Source: Lichenostomus cassidix
Taxonomy: Eukaryota; Chordata; Aves; Passeriformes; Meliphagidae
DNA length: 64,000 nt
Assembly (NCBI GenBank): GCA_008360975.2
Contig: CM039196.1
Coordinates: forward strand, 10,024,263-10,088,262
Reading direction: 5' to 3'
The position numbers and the translations under genes are program-made. The notes under the pieces are model-generated. The model ran no database searches and had not been told where the DNA came from. It worked only from the letters and a program-made list of their open reading frames with translations. This document shows, one piece after another, positions 22,701 through 37,700 of this stretch. Positions within the stretch are counted from its first letter, which is position 1. The number at the start of each line of letters is the position of its first letter.

Positions 22701-25700
22701 ACAAACCTTGGCTCTTCTTAGTGCTGGACCTGGAGTGCCTGTTTTTGGGAGGTAAAGTGTTTGCATTATTTGACTTTGGTTGCTTCCTCTATTTCTTGTG
22801 GCTGGAGGACTGTAAGTGTGGCTGGAGATGGACGAAAGCTACTGCTGCTTTTTTATTTTCCAGTGTCCTTGAAAAGTCCTTTTAACAAAGATAGTGGACT
22901 TTTGCTGCATCACGAAGCAAAGTGTGAAAAAATAGATAGCCATGGTTTTCCTGGCAATACAGTTGTTCTTTTTTTCCCTTTCTGTAAGGTTAGGTGATAT
23001 ATCAGAACCAGTTTTCTAGGCAAACATCTGAATGCTTTTGAAAAGAGCATAGGGGGATGAATGCAAAATGGTGGTTTTCATCTTCTCTTTTAGTAAGCAC
23101 TCAGATAAGTGTCTGATTGAGGCCAAAGCCCATTAGCTTGGGCTACATCAAATTTACAGGATTAGGAACTGCTGTTTAGAACAGAAGCAAGGGCAGTTGG
23201 GTGCCATATGGGGGCAACTCTACCTGGATGTAACATCTCCAGGTCCATTGTTTGAATGAAAGAAAGAGCTTCATAAGTGGCTGTGGGCTGTGCATGTTTT
23301 AGGAGGTGCTTAAACATGAGCCTCCTTTTTTTTTTTTTGTTTTTTTTTTGGTTTTTTTTTTTTTTTGGTGGTTTATTCTTGACCAAGCATTTGGCTCTTG
23401 TGGAAAACAGAGTGTGTGGAAAAATGAGTCAGCCAGCTTCCTGTGGGAGGGACTGCCAGAGGCACGATGCTTTGAATGCTGCAATAAATTAACACTGGAG
23501 ATAATTCAGAGGACAAAGTGTGCCTGGAGGACACGCCATGCTAAGTAGTGCACGAAGTGGCTCTTGCTCTCAGCGTGCAAATCTTGCTTTGCAGAAGAAG
23601 TGTGGGAGATGAGACAGCTCTGCACAGTGTCTGTTGTGGGGCTCTGCACAGAGAGCTGAACATGGGCTTGTTGGCAGCCGTTTGGCTCCTGCGTGGTGAG
23701 AAGGAATAGGGTAATAACATGGAACACCAGCAGGCTCTTCTAGTTCTGTGGGCACGCTGCACATCACCTGGGGTGAAGCATTTGTTACCTGTTTGCACAT
23801 GGAAGCAGAAAGGCTGTAATGATCGAGTCTGGTGGAGCTGAGAGGATCCACCACGTTAATTCAGCGCAGTGCAGCTTGGGCCTTGTTGCAAGGGGGTCTG
23901 GTACCTTCAGGTTAAAATGTCTGCCATTCCCCTCCTGCCTGTGTGAGACTGCAGTGCCTGAAGTTTTGTCTTGGACTAACAGAGGTAATGGTACGCTTCA
24001 AAAGCTGGATGGTTCATGTTTTGCATCAGTTAAGTTCTGTGGTCTGCTCTCCTAGATAACTTCTAATGCATTTCTAATAGTTAATTTCCACTAATAAGTT
24101 TTTTTCCCCTGAAAAAGGCCTATTTTATCTTGATGGACCATTTTGGCCATTACCTTTGATGTGGATTTTTAATCCAGATTTGCTTGAGCTCAGTCTGACT
24201 TTTCTACATGAGCTAAAGGCTGAAAAATATTTCTTCCAGTCAGTTTCTAGCGAGCCAAAAGTGTGGGTCAGATGAGAGGATAATGAAATACAAAATACCT
24301 GACTAGTCCGGAAATAACTGAACTGGAAACATGAAGACTTAACCTGGTCATTATAACCTTTTGCAAAATTAAGAAGAAGGTTACAATGGTGGAGACAAAG
24401 AAATGTAACATTCCCTCCTGCTCTGAGAGGCTTGGCTGTCTTTTCATGGTAGCCTGAAGGCAGGATAGCCTATCTCCATTCCTGAATTAATTTTTTTTAT
24501 TAAATCGTTTTAGTCTAAGAATTTAAACCTGGAGGTGTTCAAACGCGAATGGTTGTGCCTGGAAGAAAGAGACAATAATTAAGCTTCTTGCAGTCTCTTA
24601 CTCTGGCTTTAAGCATTCTCTCCCCTTTATTTCAAGGCAAATTAACTGAGTTCTACTGGGGATATCTAATATGTGATGGCAGACTAGCAGCTCTGTCTGC
24701 TCTTGAAATCTTCATGCCTACACCCTGTTAAGCTCACAATATTCTGTTTTAGGATTTATTAGTACAAGATAGATACAAGCCAAAAGTTTTCCAGAATGTG
24801 TAGACCTGATGCTCAGACCTGCAGTTACAAACATGTCTGAGTGCATGAAAATACTGCTGTCCATTCCCATATATGTGAAATGAGTGAGTGCCAAAAATGA
24901 TGGGGCAAAATTCAAGGAGTTGGTTTAAAATATACTAAACTCTCCCAGGAAGCTTTCAGATAGGATGAGAAAAAACATTTTCTCAGCTATATATTTAAAC
25001 TTTACGGTAGATCAACCTAGAGATGTTTTATTAGCTTTTAAATCCATGCAGAGTTTGATTCCAAATAACTTCTATCAGGCTGTTTCTCAAAAATAGTGCT
25101 CATGTGTGTTTGCTCATTTCCTTTAAAACTTGATAAATTTATTTCAAAAGTCAGAGGAAGAAGAGCTAAGAAGTGGTTTTTTTGGAGCTTGACTTGACTA
25201 AAGCAAGATGTGGAAATGTTTAGTGCAGAAGGCTGATTTCTCATAGCCAATGCAGTAGAACTTGTTGCTGGTTTTCTGTGGAAAAATAAGGAAACCCAAA
25301 ACCTATAGTGAATATTGGCCAGGATGAAAGATACAGCTCCAAAGTTTTCCATTAAAGCTTCCTCTTCACTAAATGTTTTAACCACTGATAGATGCAATAG
25401 GGTCATAAATGGAAGGTGAATGCCATAAAAATGAGCCAGTCCATCACAAAGTTTTGGAAAAAACCCAAACCATGAAACTCATATGGCAGCATGTCACATT
25501 CCAATGCTTAAATAAAAAGGTATAAAAGGATTGTTCTGGAGATGTTAAGTAACATTTTACTTGAAATTATTTCTTGGTCAGCTAGTACTTGATCTGTCCT
25601 TCTAAACACAAAAGAACTGTGCTGAATACCTGCAGACAAAAAGCTTCTAGAGAGATTTAACTTAGCAGTGCTTCTTCCTGTACTTTGGCAGCCTCCAGCT

Positions 25701-28700
25701 ATATCTGAATTGTTCTCCCTCTTGGCAGCATGAAAAGACCTGTTTAGAGCATAAGGTCTTTGGAGCAGACTTTGAGCACAAGGCAGACCTTGCTCTTGGT
25801 GATTGCTGACAAAAGATAATTACAATGTGTTAGTCATAACATCTGAGCACTTTGATCTGCTCAAGCTGAATCTATACTTTATGCATTAACATGGGTAATA
25901 AGTACAGGAGCACTGTCTCCTTTCAGCCCAGCTTTGCCCTGTTCCCACCCAGGTCAAGCCTGTGACTCGGTGCAGCAGATGCTGGAACACAGCATGTTTA
26001 CCTTTTGTGCAGTGCACAGATGTAAGCACTGAGGGGATTAAGTCTTTAATTCCCAGATCCTTGGGGCAGGGCTTGGCCTTCAGAGCAGTCTGCATCTCCA
26101 CAGCTGCACATAGGGGTAAATATGTAATAGTAGCCTCCAGTGTGAGTCAGAGCCTAAATTCACAGCAGGTATACTCAAACCTGCAGATAAATCTTCCAAG
26201 CAATACCTGTAACCCAGCTTTTGGGAAGCTTCTGAGTACTTCTACAAGTGGCCTTATCTCATGCATGTGCCAGCCTGGCAGGTGAGGTGCTCCTCTGGAG
26301 AGACTGCATGGCTGTAGCTGTGGCCTGTGTCTGGATGAAGGGAGGGTCCAGAAATGTGGATCTCTCCTTGCAGCTTTGTCCTCCTACAATCTTGCTTTTA
26401 AAAAGCTCTTGCATGAATTTTATTAAAATAACAGCTTTTGGCAAACTCACTGGCATTTTGGTCCTACAAAAGTCCTACAAAAAACTGTGCTTGGAACTAA
26501 AAAATAAAGCAAGTAGATGTGGAGAGGAAACATATCTGAAAAACGAGGTGGGTGCAGCACATGCTGTGGGATGGTGTATAAAATATACTATACTCTGCCA
26601 AATCATACACATGCTGGGGAATCATTATCAGGGGCTGGAAAGAGCCCCTCTCTGGATGAGTTTGAGGCTTTAGTGTATCTGAGTATCACTAAAGGTAAAG
26701 TATGGATGGCCCTGTATGGGAGAAGACATCTCAGTCACAACCCCTTCATGTATTCAGCTATTCTTGTGATGGAAAAGAGGTGTAGTGCTGTCGGAGGAAG
26801 AAAAACCTGCTGTAGCAGCATCCCAGCAGCTGTGTTAAGAGTAACTGCCTGGGAGAGAGTCCACTTAAAGTGTTACAAAAACTGTGCTTGGCTGAGGGCA
26901 GCCAGTTTGGCACAAACATGTTTGACTTAGACTTGCACCTGCAGCCAAGGTTTTGCAAATCCAGGTCAGGTGTCATTCAATCGAGAGCCCTTTCCCCCAC
27001 TGTCTAAGATGCTGCTTAGAGGGATAAGAGTCACTCAAGCTGTGTTTTTTTGGCACAGAGGCTCTTGCTTTCTGACAGCTGACTCCATGCAGACACAGCC
27101 AGCTCTCAGCAAGCCTCGGCTAAGCTGGAGCAGGTGCCAGGCAAGTTTGGGACTGACCCACAGATCTGGTGTGGGACTGCCTGCAAACCATCACCTGTAA
27201 GCACTGAACAAGATCGTAGACTGGGAAACACTGCACAGACAGAATTAGCAGCCTGTCCTGTGTCTGATGCTGAAAAAGGATCTTTTTTCTCTGGTGGCTG
27301 AAGGTTTCATGGCTGAGGCTTGGGTTGGTAAGAAGTAGCATCCTTGATAAACAGAGAAAAGGGGAGCATGCTTCCTCCTACACCAAAATTCCCCATTTCA
27401 CCCTCAGTGATTTGTCTTGGAGGGGCAGAGTTTGTAAAGACCTACAGCTGCTCTTTAGGGAAAATACCGTTGCTTTTGGCTCTGGTGCTTTTACGCAGAA
27501 GTCAGTACCAATGACATGTACCCTATGCACGTGCCTTTTGGCCCTGCCAAGGGAACGGGAGATCAGCTGTAAAGTGCAACAAGAAAAGCACAACAAAAAT
27601 GGTGTGGCAGTGGCTGTTTTTCAGCTTCAAAGACTCTCTGACAAGCTACTGTTGGGAATGTGCTTCATTTTCAAAGCCCTGTTTGAGTGTGCTCATACTT
27701 TACCTGTGGCAGCCTTCATTGCTTTCCAAGTATGTTCTTTTATCACTTTATCTTCAGCAGAGAGGGCTGCCTTGCCTGAGTGTGTGTGGATTCTCCTGCA
27801 CTTGATCATGGCCTGATCTACTCTATTTCTTCTGCTATTACAGTAGGATTTTAAACTGGGATCTTCCCTAGCTCTGCTGCACATAAATGATTAACTTTCT
27901 CTTCCTCTTGCCGCCTGAAATCAAGAATAATGTGACCAGAGACAGAGGAGACTGTGGTATTCAGCTCTCAGCAGTTTTTATTACTCCTGCTGCTGTGGCT
28001 GAATTTCTCTATGTGCACAAGCCAGCGGTAGCAGTACTAAATCTCCCAGGCGCCTGCTGTGTGCTGGAGTGTCTAAAATGGTGCTGCTTAGAGCTTCTGC
28101 CAGTACACAGACATGTGAGTGAGTTAGGAGGACTTTTATCCTATCTGTGCTAAAAATCACCTGCCTTAAGCCACTGATCCCTTTTCCTCCTCCTTGCATG
28201 TGGTGAGGTGTGTGCTGGAGCTGGCAGATGGCTAGGGAGCTAACAGGTCCACACAAGCATGCAAAAAAATCAGGTTGCATCACTGCTAACCAGCTTGTGC
28301 CAGGACTTGGATTTTCTTCTGCCTGTCACTGCCCTGCCTACACTGGCTTCCCCATCACCCTTTGGCTTGGCTGTTTTGTGAACTACCTCCTGGAACAATG
28401 TTTTTTTCCTCTCCTCTCACAGCTCTCCTAGTTGATTAGTCCAAGAGATATCAGCCATGGCACAATGTTGAATTCATTTTTAGACACACTGCTGTGCCAG
28501 AGATTTGTTTGCTTAATTACAGAAAAACTATTATTTCTGCTGTAGTGTGTCTGGATTTGGTTTTGCTTCTAAGGCTGGAGCTGATTTCAGCCTGCTTTCC
28601 TTGGCTCTGCTTAAAGATACTTTTTGTTCTGTCGAATTAGAACAGATATCCTCAACCTGGAACATTATAAAGAACTGAACAGACTGAAGAAGGAACAAGT

Positions 28701-31700
28701 AGTTTAACCATGTCACTAGTGCAGCACAGGTAGGCTTTTACCACTTAGATCTCCAACTCTTAACTCTTGTACATAATGCAGTGCTGCTCAGCTCCATGCA
28801 CTGGCACTCTCTGCATCTCCTGCGTGGGGACAGGTCTCATGTCAGTGCCACACATGGCAAAAGCTGGCTTTGGGTGCTCTGGGAGGCCACATGAGACAAC
28901 CAACTTCTCCAGCAGACCCAGATATCACATGGACTAGAGACAAACTTCCTGCAAGTGGAGCATGTGTTGAAGCTCCTTGAGTTGATGCTTTGGTCATGTC
29001 TGCCTGAACAGTGGGGCATGAGGGTGCAGCCCAGAGCTGCTCATTCTGAGGCAGAAAGGCTCAGTAAAACCCATGTCACACAGTCAAGTCGTATCAAGTG
29101 ATGACCTGAAACCCAGCTGGTTTTCAGAAATTAATAGGTTAAAGTGTAGCATAAATTCATTAAGCTCTTGCAGGGATTTGGAATTTCCCAGTGTGATCCC
29201 CACTGACAACAAGGGATGAAGAAGATAAAGATATTAGAACCCAGGTTTTCAGCACAAGCCTTCTCTCAAGTTCTGATTCAAAATACAAGCTTTATGTGTC
29301 AAGCTGTGAAACACCAAGTATATCCACGTCTCAAACTTATTTATTTGGAGGACAAGACTAATACTACCACTTAAAAAGCTCTCTGTTCATTTTCATCCTT
29401 ATTCAAGTTTGCTGCAAGGGTCTAAGATTTAGTAGTGTTTATGACAGCAATTAAACATTACCAGGAAAGGAGAGTGCTTTGGCCAGGTCCCTTCACAGAG
29501 TCAGAATTTACACGAGGGTTATAAGGCTCATTGGGGCTAATCCCTGCTAGCATTATACATCATCTGACAGTTGCCAAGGAGACAAGGATAATCTGAGTGA
29601 AACAAGATATGTGAGAAGGGTATTTATGGACATTTGCCTAACGATGCTGGTGGAATGCACCAAGAAGTGATTATTTGAGTGCCTTTGAAGTACTGCCTCT
29701 TCTGTGATGAGTATGGAGGACTAGTACACATACGAAAAATGTCCCTGTGAAATTAAAGCAGCAGCAGCTTGGCCTTGATTTTTTCCATTTTATCCAGCAG
29801 TGGCCTCATCCAGTGCAGTGGGGAGGGGCAGACAAGGCTTTTGCAGTGCTGTGAGTTCCCTGTCCAGCCACCTGCACTCTGTGGCATCAGCAGAGTATAC
29901 ACAAGGATAAACAATGTAAAGAAGCCATTTCAGTCTGTGGTGCTGACAGAGGCTTAATGAAAACTGTCCATTCCATGTGCTTGAAATACACACAGGTGCC
30001 TCATGCAAAGGTCTCAGATGCCAAGGGGTGTGAGGGGAAGGTAGAGTGGAGGTGGTGGTGTACATATATTTATAGGCATTGGAGGTGTGTGTGCTTTGTC
30101 AATGGCTGTACAGACAGCTCATTCCTCCATGCCTGTCCCCAGGGTGAGCCCAGCTGCACCACAGACACCTGGCTCTGGGTGCTTGTGTCACATTCACTGA
30201 GCTGTGGGCAGGGTTAACATCACATCTTGGTATGTAGGTCTGGACAGGCACTTTGCTCAAGTATGTCACTTTCCCTGACCTGTGGTGGCCTATAACTCTG
30301 CTTAGGGAGATTAAAAGAAGCTGGAGAGTTAGTGTCTTCATTTGAACAAGTTCATGCTTGGAAAGGCTTCTGCACTGTCGGTTTCACACAGCAAAATATT
30401 TCCTTGGCAGGGTGTTCCCTGGCCATGAAAAGGGTCAGAACTTGGAGGAGGCCCATGTCTGGGGCCAGGAGCACTGAAGTTGTATGGTCTGGAGCTGTCC
30501 CACACTGAGCAAATCTTCCCTTCCTGTGCTGAGGTGAGGCAGTGACCTGCAATGAGGGAGAATGGCTGCCTGTCTCCTTCCCTCTCTCACAGTCTGATCT
30601 CCTTAGTCTCTGATACTGTCTCTTGATGTAGGATTAAAAAGGATGGGAAGACAGAAGGAATTTCCCAAGTTTTGAAAGCCTGATGCAAATAACTCCTGTG
30701 AAAGGAGGGAGCTGCTGAGAGGCAGCCTGCAGCTGATGGGCTGTGTCTCGTGATGCCAGAGTTAATCTGGGTAAGCAGAGATTAACTGAGCTGCTGGATT
30801 GGATAATGCCTGGACTGGTTTATTGCAGCTTCTGCTGATAAAGCAGCCCAAGACTAGGAGACCCCTCCTTGTCTGCAGCTCTGCAGGGTGAGGGCCTGTG
30901 CCCATGGCAGCAAGTGCCTCAGGCACAGGAAGGCCCCAGGAAGAGGTGGTATTAATGAAATCATCAATTTCACAAGCGTTTGCCTGGAGCTCTTAATGCT
31001 TTAAATATTTATTAGTCAGTCTTCACTAAGAGTCTGGTCTCTTGTGCTAAGGTGGAGAGGGAAATAAAGGCTAAGCAGCACAACATTTAGGGAGAATTTG
31101 TGCACAAAGTGAAGTACAACGTCCACTAAAGCCTAGGGAATAAATCTCTCTGGAATAGAGGTAAACCTACAGGAATAATTTGAGTTGGCAAATTCCTGTG
31201 CAACTTCATAGCCGATCAATAGATGTTATTTAGACAAATATCACACTCTTACATTCTACAATCTCTTTTGGACAAGCATGGTCATTCCAGGCTTTCTCAT
31301 TTGGCTCCTTCTAAACATAAATCTGTTGAAAAGTATGACTCCCACAAAATCTGAGTCTGTTGAAGCATCTTGAATAGTGCCCTGTTTACATTTGTTTTCA
31401 CCCTTTCATTACTTTATGTCCATGTAGAGTAAAAATGCAAGTCAGTTCCAAAGCCCTTGAGATCACTTATTCGTTGTGAGTATTCCCTCAGGCTTCTCTG
31501 CCTCATTCTTTAGTATTCAGAAAATAGCAAGAAGACTTGACCTGATGTTAGTCAAACTCTTGCCTGCATAAAAGGGAACCCTCAGAAGGTCTCTTTCAGA
31601 CTTAACTTTGCCTAGTTCTTCTCACAGCAGTGCAAAAATTGGCCAGCCTTGCCTGACTGGTGGCTACTTGGCCACTTCCCAAAAGTTTCCTTTGATGGAG

Positions 31701-34700
31701 ACCTTGTAGAATCTCTGGGCCATGTCCTATACTCAGCCAAATTTACAGCTTTTTGGGTTTTTTTAATGTCAGTCTAATTCTTATCCTGCGACTTATACAC
31801 ATTGCCCTTTATGTAAGGGACATGGAGAATAAGGTTTATACTCTGTCAAGGAGTAATATCTGACTACCGGCTTTACCCTGTCATGCTGTCAGTGTGGGAC
31901 ACAGATCACTAAATTCAACACCTTATAAACAAACAAAGCCTTAAGGTTTGTACCTGTCTTATGGTCCTGGTGTAAGTGACAAAACTGCTGGTCTGTACCT
32001 GAGTTGTGGAAGACTTCAGTTTTCCTGGACCCGAGCTCATAGACAGCAAAATACAATGGTGCTTTGTTCAACAAGTAACCAGGAACAGCTCAGGCTAAAT
32101 AGTTGCCAAATGGAACAGCTTTCTAAGAGCACCCCTGTCACTATAAAACTGTGCCAAGTCTGGAAGTGGATTCAGGAACAGACTTTTAAGGATGTAGAGA
32201 ACAAAGCAATCATGAAGTTAAATTTTTATTATCTTGGTGCACTGAAGTGGGGGGCCAAGGTATATCCAAAGAAACTGAAGGATTCCATTTAAAGGGCAAA
32301 TCCAGTGAGCTGGATGCTTTAGTTACACAAACATCCCCAGATCTTGTAACAGTTCTGTGAGAGCTCTACATCTATGACACATCTGCATTACTGTGCTAAT
32401 CTTGGTAGAGTCATAACCCACTTGAAATTATCCAAGCAGTTCTTCTTTTTAAAAATGTTCTTTCCATGCTTCACCATTAGAACCTTCCAGGGAAGAATAG
32501 TTAAGAGAAGGTGAGAACAGTTATTGGAATTGTTCCCAACATTTCTGACCTCAGCAGTTCCAGCTCAAACACTAACAGGGATGGAAATCTGTTGCAGATC
32601 TCAGCACCTACAGAACTGAGTCTCTGCAGAAGGATACCTACTGAGGTTGTTAGCCCAGCCCATATCACCTCCAAATTAAATGCTCTCATGGACTGTTTGT
32701 GAGCAGCCTTTTATTCCAACTGCTCTGACATGCAGGTCCCTTGGCTTATGTCCTCATCTGTCAGTTGTTCCTGTTGTATCTCTGTCTCTGGATGGTGTTA
32801 TGTCCCCATGTGAGGTTACATTTCCCAGCCCTGTGGTGGTGCTGCCAAGCATGAGCCAGCTCTGTATTGCATTTTGACCACTGGAAGTCAACAAGAGTCT
32901 TGCTGCTCCTGTATCTGTGCTCAAAATAAACTGGGTTTTGCTAAATGCCATTCTAAACAAAATGTTGGTTAAGCTCTAGGCTGTATTGCAAGAGGCCTTT
33001 GATTTCATGGATAATCAGAGCACCCAATACAGTTGGCAAAACCCCCTAAGTGTAGAACAGATTTCCCTCTTGAACTATTGTCTACTAAATTGCATTTAGA
33101 AAAAGCAATCCTACTTGAAAAAAGAAGGAATTTAAAGACTTTCATTATAAGGTGTGCAAACTTTATAACCCAGAATGGGTCTTTAAAGATCAAATGTTTT
33201 TAATTGTTTTTTTTTCTTAGTAGATATTTGCAAAGCCTTCAATCATGTTTGTCTCTGGTTCTAGCTAGTAATGCAGTGGCTGACTACAAACACCTTCTGT
33301 GTCCTACTTTCTAGAATCTCCTGGAGGAAGTGTTTACAGCAAGTGTGAATAAGCAGAAATATTTTGAAAAAAATTCTTCCCATGTTTTCCTGCCTCTGAG
33401 CTACTGCATAATAAAACAATTCCAATAAACATAACAACCTGGACCTAAACAGAATAGCCACTTGAAATTTTTAGTGCAGTCCAAGAGCGGAGGAAAGCAC
33501 TCATTCAGAATTTTATCTCCTTACTCCGGGACAAGTTCAGCTTCAGTTTTATGTTGGATTCTGGCTTTCAGATATTCACAGCTCAGTGATGCTGCTGATG
33601 TCTCAAGGCAGAGAAGCCTTGAACGAACTTTTGAAATCTCTTCTAGGACCACTTGCTGGAGGAGAAAGCTGGGCTTGGCTGAAGTGCAGGGAAGAACAGT
33701 GTATGGCTGACTACCAGGGGCTTCACACCTACATGTGTTTGTCCTAGAGACTGCTCTGGACACTCAGTCCTGCAGATATGCTGCCCAGGGAAAGGGGGTG
33801 GTGGTGGGACAGGAGGTGTGGCTCTGTGATGTCTCCCCGGGCAGCCTCTGCTGCTCCATCCAGGCACCACAAGCCTCTGAGGGTGTGAGTTGAGCTGTGC
33901 ACAGCCCGGAGGCTCAGTGGCTGAGGCAGACAATCATTTCTCTGGTGCCATGCCCCGAGCTGGACTCCCGGGAGATGCCCCGTGCCAAGCCCTGACCGGG
34001 TCACCCAGTGTGGGCTCACTGACCTGCTCACAAGGGGCTCTTTTCACTCAAGCTATAAAATGTTTACCTGTCCCCCCGCAGGTGGGTGGTTCAGACAACA
34101 GGCTGCCTTGGGCTGGGACAGCTCCAGCGCGATTTTGGGGGGGAAACTGCCGTGAGCAGAGGAGGAAAGGTGGGGAGGGGCCCGCGGAGGATGCAGAGGC
34201 GACGCGGGGACATGTCCTGGCAGCGAGCCGAGCCCACGGGGGTGGCAGACGGGCCGCGGCCACCGCCCGCCCGCCTCGGACGTCACAAGTGCGTCTCCCT
34301 GCGTGTCCCTGACTGTCGTGGCATTACAAGCAGAGAAATCACACCCGGTTGCCACAGCAACATCACCAGCTGGGACGTGCAGTGCTGTCATCCAGCAACC
34401 AGTGAGGGGTCCCCGGGGATGGCGGGGATGCTCTGCTGCCTCAGAGGAGGATGAGGGTCCCACTCAACCCCTGGGACCCAAGGATATAATCTTTTTGCCC
34501 AGGAGCAGCAATTTGTGTAGTTCCACTGCCTTAACAGCACCATATTTAATTTTTTTTTTTAACCTTGATAGTAGTTAAATCTTTTTCCTAGGGAGGGCTT
34601 TGCTATTCATTAGCCCCTGTTTTATTCCATGTACAGCTTTCATAGAAGCGTGAAATATTAAGGGATTGGAATAGACCTTACAGGTCATCTAGTGCCAACT

Positions 34701-37700
34701 CCCGCTGCCATAGGCAGGGAATCCTCTCACTAGATCAGGTTGTTCCAAGCCCTGTCCAAACTGGGTTTGAACATTGCCAGGGTTGGGGCAGCTGCAACCT
34801 GCTCCAGTGTCTCAGCAGCCTTGCAGTAGAGAATTTCTTTCTAATATGTAACCTAAATTTCCCTTCTTTCAATTTGTTCCCATTCCCCCTTGTCCTATCA
34901 CTACAGCCCATTCCCTTTCTGCCCATTCACCAGCACTTAAACCAAAGGGCTCAAGGCTAAAAACCTGTCATGAAATGAGTGTGTGCAAAATCCTTGGGCA
35001 AATTCTGTAGGGGTGCGTCCTTCTCATGTTTGCTGAAGTTACTTCTTTAGCACTTCCTGTATTTATTCCTTGATGTCTGGATGGCCCTGTTCCTGTTGGG
35101 TCCCAAAGCTCTGTGTGTCCTAAAATGGGGTTAATGGGTGCTGCAGGCTTGGACTGACTCTCAGCAGGGGGTTGAGCCTTTCTCCTTGTTCTCCCAGAGC
35201 GATGGTGGATAAATGCCATTCAGTAGTGACCTCAAGATGTTTCTTCATTACCTTCTGGGGCACTGAATCATTTCATTGAAGGACTTTGCAGGCGAGAACA
35301 CGCAGCTGCAGTCACGTCCTATATTTACAGCTTTAGCATGGAAAGCCTCAGCACTCCAGGCCTGATGTGGCATGAAGCTGAATTATTAACAAGTGCTCTC
35401 TGCTAGAGGAGAAGCAACTGGAGAGAAGGAGCCTTTCTCATCAGTATTCTCTGGGTGATCAGGGATCTGGCTATGTGGCGTGAGGATCTGCTGATGCTCC
35501 AGAGGGGTGGGGAGCTGGGGAATGAGGTTACTGGGAGGTTTGCTGCTTCAGTGTTTGGCTCTATCTGGTGCTGGTGTCTGTCTGCTCTCACCTCAGTACG
35601 TGTGACACAAGTGAGCCTTATGCCAGGCACAAAGCAATGCTGGAAGGGCTCTCTGCCTTCCCCCAAGGAATGAGTAGCCCCACCTAAGCTACTATGACAA
35701 GCAGGTACTTCAGCCCCTTCAACAGGAGCAGTGCTGCCTTTCTCTTGCAATCTCCCCCCTCCATTGAATCTGGACTGCTCAGTGGTGATGCAGATGAAGA
35801 TTTGCTATGCAGGGCTCTGTGCTACTGAGGAGTTCAGTGTGGAGTTCCCTGTAATAAGCTACTCACTGAACAGGTCCAGTAAATACTTTGAAGAGCAAAA
35901 ACTGGTGAGTTTTTATGAAAAAGAATTCGGTGTAGTGGCTGATCTACACCTTGAAATGTAGGGGTAGTCGAAGCAACTCTTCTTTAGCCCAGGTCCACTC
36001 AGGATCTTTGTCTGGTTGAAAATAAACCCCCTGAAGTAGGACTCAAACTCAGCCTGACTTGCCTCTCTGATAAGTACGGAGCTGCCTATAGACCCTGCTA
36101 GGCTATCAGAGACAACAAACAAGAAACATTAGGAGGCTTGCATGAAGGACTAAGGACCCATACAAATAAAATAAGGAATTAAAGACATAATTCATAGTGT
36201 AATTGCTACAGATCTCTGGCATGGCAAAAGCAGTGCATCTTACCCAGCACACTTGTTGCAGTAACTTTTTTTTTTCCAGTGAACAATCTGAATTTTGTAA
36301 AACCAACATTGTTGCTATGCTGATAGACCCAGCAACCAACCATTCAGAAAAATCTCTTCAAATCAATAATTGACAACAGACCTGTCTCTCTTGTGTGTTC
36401 TTGACTATAAAAGGATGCATTTAAAATAGAAGCAATTCAGAAAGGAGAATACAGTATGGTCAGCTTGTTCTTAAATAAAAACCTGTTTTTTCAAATCAAA
36501 GCCAGGTAGTGCCTGCCACTTCTCTAACATGCTGCATGTTAGAACATGAAGTGAGAAACAGAACTCCTTCAATTGAAGTATTACTGAAAGGAGGGTTTTG
36601 TGGTTAGTAAATAAAACCTCCTTTGGAGAATTGTGGGCTGGCTGTTCCTGTTCTTGCTGTACCAGAGGGATTGAGTGAAACACCTCATTCTTTGTAGCAG
36701 CATGCTGGCTCTAGATGCTGAGTGAATATAAGGAGTTGGTGATTGAGGGCCCCTCTGAGGGATGCCACAGCAGCCCAGCGCTCCTCTCTAAACACAAGGA
36801 GCTATTTCAGCAGTGCAAGATGACACTCCTTCCCTGCCCCTGGAAACTAATTTGCATTGCAGCAACTACCTGAGCCTGACATAGTGAAATCGCTCCCCTG
36901 TGCTCCATGTAGCATAAAAGAAGCCCAGCTGAACTGGGAAGGATGAGCCTTGCCCAAGCTACACGCAGCAAACAGCTCCAGGAGCCAGAGCTGGGGAGCA
37001 GGAAATGTGTGGGAAAGCCATCTGGTGAAGGCACTCAGAAACAGCGTGAAAGTCTTTTTTCATTCACTTCCTGACAAAGTAGTAATATGTTGCCTCATTA
37101 TAGGAAGAGGATGGCTTGTTATTATTATTTGCATTAGTAACTCCTAGCAGCCCAAAGGTGGGGACAGGACTCTTGCTGTGTTACCTGCTGTGGGCACATG
37201 TAAGAGAAGACCTTTCCCTATACACACACCCCCATAAAAGGACAGAAAGCATGGGATTGTGGTTTTTGTGTTTTTTCTTTTTTCTTTTTCTTTTTTTATC
37301 CAAGTGGGGAACTGAAACAGATGGGAGAGACTGAAGGAGCTGGAAACAGAACATGTAATAATTCCCAAGCCTCGACTTTCTCAGCAGAACTGTTCTTTGA
37401 CTCCTATACTTTATCTCTGAGAAGTTCTTGTGCAGGGTTTGTACCCTGGCACTGCTCATGAGGAGCTCTACAGTTCTTCTTGGTAAACTTGGCATTTAGC
37501 TTAGTGTGGACACACTGCTGAGAGCTCCTGCACCCTCTGCTGTGCTGAGGCAGGGGGAGGGAAATCAAAGCAATGAGCAGAAGGGATTTTAATCATCACT
37601 TATCAAATTTAAAAATAAAGTTACTGAGGAGGTCTTAAACTTGCTCTTTGGCATTTCAATCATGTCTTTCACTATGTGCTCCCAGTCCAGCCAACCAAAT

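Noticed and set aside
27325..27816. 163-codon plus-strand frame in intron 2
   Set aside because: Starts at TTG, has no recognisable domain and no splice context; most likely chance.
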